Shown here: positions 6,291 to 12,120 of the stretch, in pieces | Layout of the letters: every line of letters begins with the position of its first letter | Numbering within the stretch: position 1 is the stretch's first letter | Source of the DNA: a virus | IMG/VR virus record: IMGVR_UViG_3300008120_000377 | Span: 1-24,043 of that record | Strand: one strand, 5' to 3' | DNA: 24,043 nt | Notes under the pieces: model-generated | Databases searched by the model: none | The model's input: the letters and a program-made list of their open reading frames with translations, nothing else | Told to the model about the DNA's origin: nothing | Translations under genes and position numbers: made by a program

Positions 6291-6298
6291 CATAAATA

Positions 6299-6826
6299 AT
6301 GAGCAATTTAAGAACTATAGAATCAGTTTCAATATGTACATATCCCAGATCTGGTAGCGTTTATCTGTCTAATTTGATAGTAGCCAAAACTGGATATCAA
6401 TTTCCTAAATATCATTATTTTGTAGAAGGTACCATTATAGTTGTAGTCAGAAATCCTTTAGACTCAATAACATCTGAAGCAACAAAACTTTCTCATTATG
6501 ATGAATTTTATAAGATTTCTGACTTAATCAAAAAATATTCTGGTTTTTATACAGAGTTGTTAAAAAGACCTGCAATAATATTTAAATATGAAGATTTGCT
6601 ACAGAATCCTGATGGCATTATCAAAACATTAATTAAAGAATTGAATATAACTGAAATAAATGAAACCCCATTTGAAGAAGTTCAAGATAATATTAGTGAA
6701 AAACATATAACAACCAGCACTAAGTCATCACACTATGATCTTGTTAAAGAAAAGGTCAAAGAATATGATTTAAAAGAATTAAATAAATTATATGAACAAG
6801 TAAAAAATAAAGCATTAAAACCTTAA
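6299..6826 (+). CDS. Sulfotransferase family protein
   Basis: 175 residues. The N-terminal TYPRSGSVYLSN (about 14-25) matches the 5'-phosphosulfate-binding motif YPRSGTTWL of PAPS-dependent sulfotransferases, and VVRNPLDSITSE (about 49-60) matches the 3'-phosphate-binding RNPxDxxxS element. KYEDLLQNPD is also typical. It is shorter than usual enzymes (about 250-300 residues), so it is compact or divergent. It is followed by a 2OG dioxygenase and a second sulfotransferase, suggesting joint modification of a glycan or protein. The acceptor is unknown. Confidence 0.8.
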   Translation: MSNLRTIESVSICTYPRSGSVYLSNLIVAKTGYQFPKYHYFVEGTIIVVVRNPLDSITSEATKLSHYDEFYKISDLIKKYSGFYTELLKRPAIIFKYEDLLQNPDGIIKTLIKELNITEINETPFEEVQDNISEKHITTSTKSSHYDLVKEKVKEYDLKELNKLYEQVKNKALKP

Positions 6827-6834
6827 ATGAAGTG

Positions 6835-6840
6835 TATAAT
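6835..6840 (+). promoter_or_regulatory. TATAAT -10 for leaderless dioxygenase start
   Basis: Perfect TATAAT with ATG six bases downstream, located in the eight-base gap after the sulfotransferase stop and overlapping the alternative GTG. No clear -35. Confidence 0.55.
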
Positions 6841-6846
6841 ATAAAA

Positions 6847-7461
6847 ATGGGTTATAAGATAAATGGAAAAGACATAGGACATGATCCAGACTCTTTTGAT
6901 AGGTCTGATGCTTATAAACAGTATTTTGAGAGGGTAAGCAATAATAAAGAAAATATCATAGTTATCAATAATTTTTTAGATTATCAAACTTGTGATGAAT
7001 TAATAAATTATACAAAAATGTTTAATGGACAGAAAATACCTTGTCAATGGGATGAAAATGGACAAGAGTGTAATTGGTTTCAAGTATTTAACAGCCCTCC
7101 AATGCAAAGTTTTGCATGGCTTTTTGACAAAGTTGGTGCGTTAATAGAAAATTCTTTTTCTGTAAAAATAATACCAAGACCAAATCAACCAATTTGTGTA
7201 GTGAAATGGGATGCAGGAACAAGTTTAGGAGTTCATGTAGATGACATCGGTAATCCAAATGCAAGTCCTTTAGCCAGCATTATATATTTAAATGATGACT
7301 ATGAGGGCGGAGAATTATATTTTCTAGATCATGACTTATTAATAAAACCTAAAAAAGGTGATTTGATTTATTTTCCAGGAACGTATAATTTTGCTCATGA
7401 AGTCAAAACCGTAATATCTGGAACAAGATATACAGTACCATTGTGGTACGATATAGTATAA
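6847..7461 (+). CDS. 2OG-Fe(II) dioxygenase, prolyl-4-hydroxylase-like
   Basis: 204 residues from the ATG at 6847, chosen because it lies six bases after TATAAT; a GTG at 6832 would add five residues. The jelly-roll motif is complete: iron ligands H130 and D132 (GVHVDD), distal H184 (FAHEV) and 2-oxoglutarate-binding R194 (GTRYTVPLW), plus LNDDYEGGELYF between them. Members hydroxylate prolyl, lysyl or other substrates using O2 and 2-oxoglutarate. The substrate is unknown. A second homologue lies at 16224-16970. Confidence 0.88.
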   Translation: MGYKINGKDIGHDPDSFDRSDAYKQYFERVSNNKENIIVINNFLDYQTCDELINYTKMFNGQKIPCQWDENGQECNWFQVFNSPPMQSFAWLFDKVGALIENSFSVKIIPRPNQPICVVKWDAGTSLGVHVDDIGNPNASPLASIIYLNDDYEGGELYFLDHDLLIKPKKGDLIYFPGTYNFAHEVKTVISGTRYTVPLWYDIV

Positions 7462-7464
7462 AAT

Positions 7465-8097
7465 ATGAATGATGCCTTGAACATTGTCAAAGATTGGGCA
7501 ATAGTTACAGTTCCTCGTACAGGAAGTCATTATCTACAAGAAAGACTATTTGTACATACTGGACATGTAGTGCTAAAATATCATGAACCTAAACCTCAGA
7601 CTTGGGGTTATGCAATTGGAGGCCTTCTAAATAACAATGCTCGTTTTTGGAGCGGGTTGGAAATAGGTCAACTCAAAATGATAACCATAGCCAGGGATCC
7701 AAAAGATTTACTTATATCAGACATTACTATGGCTATAAAGCAAAAACATAGAAACTTTGAAGACATATCATTATTACAAATAAAAGATATACAAGATAGG
7801 GCTAACCAATATTGTGATCATTATACAAAACTATCAAGCCAAAGCAAAATAATAGTAGACTATGATCAACTAGTGTCTTATCCATTTGAAACAACCTGTC
7901 ATATAGCAAATTTATTAAATATTAAAATTATAACAGAAAAATATAAAACTAAACTAAAAGACTATAAGAATGGTTATATGGTAAGTAGTAAAAATGCTTC
8001 AGGCTATGATGTTATCAAAGAGGCTGTAGGCCAAGTAGATTTGTTTAAATTTTACGAGGCATACGATAAAATCAAGTCTAAGTGTATTTCTTTATAG
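7465..8097 (+). CDS. Second sulfotransferase family protein
   Basis: 210 residues. TVPRTGSHYLQE (about 15-26) fits the PAPS 5'-phosphosulfate loop and IARDPKDLLISD (about 75-86) the 3'-phosphate element. The C-terminus (SGYDVIKEAV...YEAYDKIK) resembles that of the protein at 6299 (SSHYDLVKEKV...YEQVKNK), so the two are divergent relatives flanking the dioxygenase. Its 3' end overlaps that of the convergent gene on the other strand by 20 bases. Confidence 0.78.
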   Translation: MNDALNIVKDWAIVTVPRTGSHYLQERLFVHTGHVVLKYHEPKPQTWGYAIGGLLNNNARFWSGLEIGQLKMITIARDPKDLLISDITMAIKQKHRNFEDISLLQIKDIQDRANQYCDHYTKLSSQSKIIVDYDQLVSYPFETTCHIANLLNIKIITEKYKTKLKDYKNGYMVSSKNASGYDVIKEAVGQVDLFKFYEAYDKIKSKCISL

Positions 8098-8392
8098 ATT
8101 TATTGACCAAACCAATTATCTTTCTTTTGGTTATTTTTGAGGCATCAAATGTCTCCGTATAGCCCCCATATGGCATGTCTTCCTTATGTAGGTAATAGCC
8201 GTATTTATCCCTTAGTATTTGTAGTACTGTAGATTCTATTCTTCTACATCCCCGCCGATCTTGAAAATACCAATATGCCACTAATTCCCACCCCTTGGCC
8301 CTATGTTGGCGAAACCTTCTACCTGTGATATCCCCCACACCTACCTTGATGGCATGATATTTTTCATGATAAATCACATATAGAATGGACAT
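8078..8392 (-). CDS. GIY-YIG-like (T5orf172/MUG113-type) protein
   Basis: 104 residues. I start at the ATG at 8392, six bases after a TATAAT on the minus strand; this puts LYVIYHEKYHAIKVGVG at the N-terminus as expected. The pattern GVGDITGRRFRQHRAKGWE, then a Glu-containing helix (CRRIESTVLQIL) and a GGYTETFD terminal motif fits GIY-YIG-fold proteins of the T5orf172 class. Phage members may be nucleases. It is the only leftward gene in its region and may be an inserted selfish or mobile gene; I cannot show activity. Confidence 0.55.
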   Translation of the reverse strand: MSILYVIYHEKYHAIKVGVGDITGRRFRQHRAKGWELVAYWYFQDRRGCRRIESTVLQILRDKYGYYLHKEDMPYGGYTETFDASKITKRKIIGLVNKSIKKYT

Positions 8393-8398
8393 AAAGGT

Positions 8399-8408
8399 AT
8401 TATATAAT
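8399..8408. promoter_or_regulatory. Overlapping divergent -10 boxes
   Basis: The palindrome ATTATATAAT provides a TATAAT for each strand: minus-strand 8399-8404, six bases from the leftward ATG at 8392, and plus-strand 8403-8408, nine bases before the rightward ATG at 8418. No good -35 on either side. Polymerase could occupy only one at a time. Confidence 0.45.
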
Positions 8409-8417
8409 GGGTTTGCC

Positions 8418-8570
8418 ATGTTATCTCGTGAGTCCAAGATTGATTCTATAGTTGAAATTATTTATGATCAACTTAAAGGAAAACACAAGGATAGGTTGGC
8501 TAAGCAATTGGCAGAAGAAATATTGGATGCCATAGAAGACGAAGCCCCTACTTGGTATGAGCATGGATAA
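8418..8570 (+). CDS. Small helical acidic protein, 50 aa
   Basis: Starts at ATG 8418 behind a TATAAT nine bases upstream. Translation MLSRESKIDSIVEIIYDQLK then an acidic amphipathic helix (AKQLAEEILDAIEDE). No family recognised. It overlaps the next small gene and begins a rightward run of microproteins. Confidence 0.6.
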   Translation: MLSRESKIDSIVEIIYDQLKGKHKDRLAKQLAEEILDAIEDEAPTWYEHG

Positions 8571-8673
8571 AGAAAAAATAAAATATCTTTGCTACAGTTG
8601 CGGTGTTATATTTATGATAGATATTGATATTAAGGACAAATGGGAACATTGTCCAACATGCTATAATAAATAA
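8563..8673 (+). CDS. Zinc-ribbon microprotein, 36 aa
   Basis: Reads MDKEKIKYLCYSCGVIF, then an acidic linker and EHCPTCYNK. The CxxC...CPxC arrangement is a rubredoxin-like knuckle pair expected to bind one metal ion. It overlaps the end of the previous gene by eight bases. Function unknown. Confidence 0.6.
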   Translation: MDKEKIKYLCYSCGVIFMIDIDIKDKWEHCPTCYNK

Positions 8674-8793
8674 ATGGAAAAAGCAAAATGTTATTATTGT
8701 GACGAAGAGTCAAAATATACTCAGCCAGGAAAAAATACAGGCAAGATTATAGACGTCTGCGAAAAACATTTTGATTTTAAACATTGGGGATAG
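8674..8793 (+). CDS. Cys/His microprotein, 39 aa
   Basis: The ATG directly follows the previous stop and lies six bases after a TATAAT (8662-8667). It has CYYCDEE near the N-terminus and DVCEKHF near the C-terminus, a CxxC/CxxH metal-binding pattern. Confidence 0.55.
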   Translation: MEKAKCYYCDEESKYTQPGKNTGKIIDVCEKHFDFKHWG

Positions 8794-8801
8794 GAGATAA
8801 T

Positions 8802-8897
8802 ATGAATACAGAAGAGTGGTCAAGAGAGACTAAGCAGAAGGTTATTATATCTGTTATGGTTATTCTAGCATCATTAGTATTCTTTGCCCTTATCTAA
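8802..8897 (+). CDS. Single-span membrane microprotein, 31 aa
   Basis: Preceded by TAGGAGATAAT. A charged N-terminus (MNTEEWSRETKQK) is followed by one hydrophobic span to the C-terminus (VIISVMVILASLVFFALI). The stop is coupled to the next ATG (TAATG). A role in membrane or lysis timing is possible but not shown. Confidence 0.6.
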   Translation: MNTEEWSRETKQKVIISVMVILASLVFFALI

Positions 8898-9052
8898 TGA
8901 AACAGTCTAATGACAATAAGTCAGAAACGCAACGTAAAAGGGCTGAAAAAAATAAAAATCGTATGTCTGACAAACCATACCTATCTAAACATGAGAGATG
9001 GGAATTAAGAGAAAGATTACGAATAATATCTGAAAGTCTATCAAAGTTTTAA
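8897..9052 (+). CDS. Basic microprotein, 51 aa
   Basis: Coupled to the membrane microprotein by TAATG. Rich in Lys, Arg and Asn (TQRKRAEKNKNRMSDKPYL), then a helical segment (HERWELRERLRIISESL). May bind nucleic acid or a membrane; no family recognised. Confidence 0.55.
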   Translation: MKQSNDNKSETQRKRAEKNKNRMSDKPYLSKHERWELRERLRIISESLSKF

Positions 9053-9054
9053 GG

Positions 9055-9225
9055 ATGAATGTAAATAGAATGAACATAAAAGATAAGATAGATAATATAT
9101 TATTTAAAATTGGACAAGAAATAAAGATACATAAAATAAATTCTGATAATACTATTATTGAAATAGATTATGACAAATATTCTGATGAAATTTTAAAACT
9201 TTTTGAAGAATATAAGGATATCTAA
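9055..9225 (+). CDS. Hypothetical small protein, 56 aa
   Basis: Begins MNVNRMNIKDKIDNILFKIG; a second in-frame ATG at 9070 is an equally likely start, since AAGGA at 9051-9055 abuts the first ATG. Helical and charged, ending KLFEEYKDI. Confidence 0.5.
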   Translation: MNVNRMNIKDKIDNILFKIGQEIKIHKINSDNTIIEIDYDKYSDEILKLFEEYKDI

Positions 9226-9226
9226 C

Positions 9227-9255
9227 TTTACAATTTTGTCGGTTTAGTGTATACT
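9227..9255 (+). promoter_or_regulatory. Promoter for leaderless zinc-finger gene
   Basis: TTTACA (9227-9232), 17-base spacer, TATACT (9250-9255), ATG six bases later. Both hexamers match consensus at five of six. Confidence 0.7.
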
Positions 9256-9261
9256 AAAAGT

Positions 9262-9369
9262 ATGAATGGAAAAATTGTTATTTGTCCCGTGTGCAAAAAA
9301 GAAACAGAAGTGCGTTGGGGTATTTTTGCTCATGATACACTAAATAGACATATGAAGGAGCACAAGTGA
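9262..9369 (+). CDS. C2H2-type zinc-finger microprotein, 35 aa
   Basis: A single finger: C8 and C11 (ICPVC), then H30 and H34 (LNRHMKEH), a CxxC-x18-HxxxH layout. Leaderless start. A DNA- or protein-binding regulator of host or phage is plausible. Its stop overlaps the next GTG start. Confidence 0.65.
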   Translation: MNGKIVICPVCKKETEVRWGIFAHDTLNRHMKEHK

Positions 9370-9530
9370 CAGAATATAAGTTTGATGATCCAGACAATGA
9401 AGGCTATGAGATTATTGTTCCTAAAGAAGTGGTTAAAAGCATACTCATAAAGCATTATGCCAAAACCTTTTATTGGGCAGTAGGATTATTTTCATTTATA
9501 ATTGGATTTTTAATAGGAGTAATTGTATGA
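9366..9530 (+). CDS. Single-span membrane microprotein, 54 aa
   Basis: GTG start five bases after AAGGAG. An acidic, soluble N-terminus (MTEYKFDDPDNEGYEIIVPK) is followed by one C-terminal span (YWAVGLFSFIIGFLIGVIV). Coupled on both sides. Confidence 0.65.
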   Translation: MTEYKFDDPDNEGYEIIVPKEVVKSILIKHYAKTFYWAVGLFSFIIGFLIGVIV

Positions 9531-9706
9531 GTAGAGAGCCAGTAGAGTTTGCAGAATTAGAAAAATCAGTTGTTGTTACACTTAAAACCAAATGTCCTGA
9601 AAAATATTTGTTGGTAGATAGACAAACTGGAGATGTATTTGTTGCTAAAGAAACTGGAGAATGGGAGTTAGTTCGTGGGGGTCCACACAGACATGTACGA
9701 CGATGA
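9527..9706 (+). CDS. Hypothetical protein, 59 aa
   Basis: Starts in the ATGA overlap with the membrane protein, with AGGAG seven bases upstream. Begins MSREPVEFAELEKSVVVTLK and contains YLLVDRQTGDVFVAKETGEW, a beta-hairpin-like pattern seen in small phage proteins; ends in a basic RHVRR tail. Family unknown. Confidence 0.65.
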   Translation: MSREPVEFAELEKSVVVTLKTKCPEKYLLVDRQTGDVFVAKETGEWELVRGGPHRHVRR

Positions 9707-9941
9707 TAGTTTAGAGTGGGAGTCAGTGAGAATTGATAACTCCCGTCCACCATTACGATGGCTGGCAAATTTAGCAGGACACTTTGCATCAAATGCTATG
9801 ATGCGTATGTTTGATAGAGAAGAAAATGGCATTGATTCTTCTTTTGGATATAGAATAGATGGATTTATTTGGGAAAAACTTTGGCCAATTTATGATAGAT
9901 GGGGAACTTTTTATCATATGAAAACAGAAATAGAGGAATAA
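9693..9941 (+). CDS. Hypothetical protein, 82 aa
   Basis: Starts at ATG 9693; GTG at 9675 would add six residues and overlap the upstream gene more. Contains RPPLRWLANLAGHFASNAMM and ends with KLWPIYDRWGTFY, an aromatic-rich helical protein. No family recognised. Confidence 0.65.
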   Translation: MYDDDSLEWESVRIDNSRPPLRWLANLAGHFASNAMMRMFDREENGIDSSFGYRIDGFIWEKLWPIYDRWGTFYHMKTEIEE

Positions 9942-9945
9942 CAAT

Positions 9946-10131
9946 ATGCCATGTGGCTGTGGATTTTCAACAGAGTATCCAAATTGTAATGGTACTCACA
10001 GTGTTGTTAAGCAAGTTAAAGATAAAATAACTGAAGCCATTGAGGCTATTGATATTTCAGATGGTAAATTAAATGGTCTTGGTATGAAAATTCTTGTGTT
10101 AGAGGCTATCAAAAAAACTAAAGGCGTGTAA
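9946..10131 (+). CDS. CDGSH-type iron-sulfur protein
   Basis: 61 residues preceded by AGAGGAATAACAAT. Residues 3-18 match the CDGSH 2Fe-2S signature exactly in spacing: C3-x-C5-x2-S8-x3-P12-x-C14-N15-G16-T17-H18, with Asn for the usual Asp. C3, C5, C14 and H18 would ligate the cluster. A helical C-terminal extension (VVKQVKDKITEAIEAIDI) follows. Electron transfer or redox sensing is known for the family. It is coupled to the next gene by TAATG. Confidence 0.78.
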   Translation: MPCGCGFSTEYPNCNGTHSVVKQVKDKITEAIEAIDISDGKLNGLGMKILVLEAIKKTKGV

Positions 10132-10427
10132 TGATTAAGCCACCTTGGAGTGCCATTAGATGGGGCTATAAGGCTGTTATAGACCAGATCGTAAGTGACT
10201 ATAGGTCTTGCCCTAATGTTGTTGAGATTAACAATAAACTATACTGTTATACCTGGTATAGACATGATGATTGTGTAAGAGTAATGAATATTCTATATAA
10301 GATTACGAAAGATGATTTGTATACCCTGCCAGAAATGAGGCCTGCAGTTAAAGAGGCTTTTGATGAAATGCTTGCTGATCCAGATACAGTAGAAATATTA
10401 CGAAGACTTGAAGACAACGGTATTTGA
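10131..10427 (+). CDS. Hypothetical protein, 98 aa
   Basis: Coupled to the CDGSH gene. Begins MIKPPWSAIRWGYKAVIDQI and contains CYTWYRHDDCVRVMNILYKI. Mostly helical, no recognised family. Its stop codon overlaps the -35 of the next promoter. Confidence 0.68.
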   Translation: MIKPPWSAIRWGYKAVIDQIVSDYRSCPNVVEINNKLYCYTWYRHDDCVRVMNILYKITKDDLYTLPEMRPAVKEAFDEMLADPDTVEILRRLEDNGI

Positions 10428-10453
10428 CAATCTACCCTGCCCTGTTCTATAAT
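10424..10453 (+). promoter_or_regulatory. Strong promoter for secreted protein
   Basis: Perfect TTGACA (10424-10429) and TATAAT (10448-10453) with an 18-base spacer. The leader carries AAACAGAAAGG before the ATG at 10485. Confidence 0.8.
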
Positions 10454-10484
10454 TAGTATACAACCTAAACAGAAAGGCTTTACA

Positions 10485-11789
10485 ATGAAGAAACTTATCG
10501 CTATTATTTTTGCAATCTCTTTGATTGCTCCCTCGCCTGCTCAGGCAAATGAATTTCTAGAAAGGTCAAATTTACAGCAACAAATAAATAACCAGTACGC
10601 TTTGTCCCTTAATGCTGCAAACGATTATCATTCTAAAAATGTTTTAAGTATTCAAAATAATTATAATTCAAATCTTCAAAATATTAAAAACACTGCTGGC
10701 GTAAAAGAAACACAATCTATTGCTGATTACCAAAATGCAATGTTAGAATGGAAACAAGTTGACCAAGTTAAAATAGTAAAAAGCATTGACATCGTGAAAG
10801 ATACAGGATGTAAACCAAGTTCTGTAGATAGATATGGTGTAGCGCAATCAAAAGATTGCGTAGTCGACGTTAACATTTTAAATTCAAGAAGTTCAAATGG
10901 TGTTAATTCTTTAATCAGACTTTCTACTCAAGATGGAGGAAGGAGGGATCTTGGGCCTACTGGTGCTCCTGTGGGACCAATACTTTCTGGAGAAGCCAAA
11001 GACAGCAGATATGGTCATTTTGGCATTCCTGGTGGAGATAATGTTATCTATCAGTTAGTTGCTGGCTGGAATGAGTGGGAAAAGCCAAACTGGATAGACT
11101 TTAACTGGGACTTTGAGTGGGAATATTCTCAAGCAGGAATGAGATGGGAAGTTCCTGCAAAAACAATTCTATCTTTTGATTTAGGATGGATATACCCTGT
11201 TAAAATTGACGGAACAAGAATTCCATATTCAGAATTTAGTGCTGCCAGGAATAAGGTAAAGACATCTTATGCGAATATGCTGTCTGCTCAGGCTAACCAT
11301 AAAAAATTGGTTGCGTCTGCAAACGCTGAATATTATACGCAATTGTCAAATGCTGAAGCATATAAAAAATCTTTGATTGCAGATGCAGAAAGAATTAGGT
11401 TTGAAGCAGAATCTTCAATTAAGTGGGTTGATGATGCGAATCAAACATTAAAAAATTATTTTCCAGACAAAATTAAATCTGACTTGATGAAAGATGGATA
11501 TTTTAAACCATTAAAGCCATTTTATTATACCTCAAAAACTGGAAGGTATATTGTAAGTGCTACACAGATTGATAAAAATACTGTAGTTGCTACTGCTGGT
11601 CCAGAGTATAAAAGATATAAATATGTCTATACAAAAAAAGAACAAGCCGATCACATGCGTATATCCAATAATCTGTTAAATCAGCAAACAAAAGTATATT
11701 ACCAAACAATTGACCAAGCAAAATTTCAGGGATATGAAGTAAACTGCAAAGCAAAGAATCCTTGTCAAATTTCTTATAAAAAGAATTAA
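10485..11789 (+). CDS. Secreted protein of unknown function, 434 aa
   Basis: Clear signal peptide: MKK, a hydrophobic core (LIAIIFAISLIAPS) and an AQA cleavage site near residue 21. The mature protein is rich in Asn, Gln and Ala, with coiled-coil-like ends (LQQQINNQYALSLNAANDY; SAQANHKKLVASANAEYYTQ) flanking a Trp-rich centre (AGWNEWEKPNWIDFNWDFEW). Four cysteines could form disulfides. It probably acts outside the cell or on the surface. Pairing with a secreted protease downstream suggests capture of host secretome genes. No family recognised. Confidence 0.8.
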   Translation: MKKLIAIIFAISLIAPSPAQANEFLERSNLQQQINNQYALSLNAANDYHSKNVLSIQNNYNSNLQNIKNTAGVKETQSIADYQNAMLEWKQVDQVKIVKSIDIVKDTGCKPSSVDRYGVAQSKDCVVDVNILNSRSSNGVNSLIRLSTQDGGRRDLGPTGAPVGPILSGEAKDSRYGHFGIPGGDNVIYQLVAGWNEWEKPNWIDFNWDFEWEYSQAGMRWEVPAKTILSFDLGWIYPVKIDGTRIPYSEFSAARNKVKTSYANMLSAQANHKKLVASANAEYYTQLSNAEAYKKSLIADAERIRFEAESSIKWVDDANQTLKNYFPDKIKSDLMKDGYFKPLKPFYYTSKTGRYIVSATQIDKNTVVATAGPEYKRYKYVYTKKEQADHMRISNNLLNQQTKVYYQTIDQAKFQGYEVNCKAKNPCQISYKKN

Positions 11790-11794
11790 TAACA

Positions 11795-11959
11795 ATGACT
11801 AAGTTTGCTGCATTTATATTTTTATTACTAACATCAATAATTTGGGTTCCATTATTTTTAATAGTGTTTGCTTGGATTGTTGGATCTATATCGTGGGGTA
11901 CGGTATTGGGAGTTACAATTTTATTTACTATAATATTTTTTAGTCAAAAAGGACTATAA
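11795..11959 (+). CDS. Small membrane protein, 54 aa
   Basis: Begins MTKFAAFIFLLLTSIIWVPL; two hydrophobic spans separated by a short GSISWG turn and ending QKGL. The frame fills the gap between the secreted protein and a tRNA. No clear Shine-Dalgarno. Possible holin- or superinfection-type protein, but nothing specific shows this. Confidence 0.5.
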   Translation: MTKFAAFIFLLLTSIIWVPLFLIVFAWIVGSISWGTVLGVTILFTIIFFSQKGL

Positions 11960-11965
11960 AAATAA

Positions 11966-12039
11966 GGAGCAGTAGCCAAGTTGGTCAAGGCCCCGAACTC
12001 ATAATTCGGCTATCGTAGGTTCAAGTCCTACCTGCTCTA
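11966..12039 (+). tRNA. tRNA with CAT anticodon (elongator Met or Ile2)
   Basis: Full cloverleaf: acceptor GGAGCAG/CTGCTCT (one G-U), D stem GCC/GGC, anticodon stem CCGAA/TTCGG with loop CTCATAA, T arm GTAGG/CCTAC with loop TTCAAGT. No encoded CCA. The loop alone cannot tell elongator Met from an Ile tRNA read after lysidine modification; the acceptor excludes initiator tRNA. Confidence 0.9.
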
Positions 12040-12085
12040 CAAGGTTCCGTTTATAGTTAGTTCAAATCCAATCAAGGTTGTTTAC

Positions 12086-12114
12086 TTGACTTTGTTGTAT
12101 CAAATCTGTATAAT
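12086..12114 (+). promoter_or_regulatory. Promoter for leaderless protease gene
   Basis: TTGACT (12086-12091), 17-base spacer, TATAAT (12109-12114), ATG six bases later. Confidence 0.75.
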
Positions 12115-12120
12115 AATTAT

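Larger units (their letters stand above)
5589..6298. other. Non-coding control region, candidate replication origin
   Basis: About 700 bases without a credible gene. It holds ATTACGAAC motifs (5651-5659, 5696-5704), two tandem promoters, clustered CAAACC/GGTTTG hexamers, four CTCCACT iteron-like repeats, three DnaA boxes, an AT-rich stretch and several perfect inverted repeats (6129-6140, 6164-6182, 6220-6234). Iterons, phased DnaA boxes and adjacent AT-rich DNA together are the usual architecture of a DnaA-assisted origin. No replication initiator gene is visible nearby. Confidence 0.55.

Noticed and set aside
6097-6306. Leftward 69-residue frame in the non-coding block
   Set aside because: It reads through several hairpins and has no protein-like pattern or ribosome site.
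9016-10405. Further ATTACGAA copies at 9016, 10302 and 10397
   Set aside because: They lie inside coding frames without the fixed promoter distance, so I do not count them as regulatory copies.
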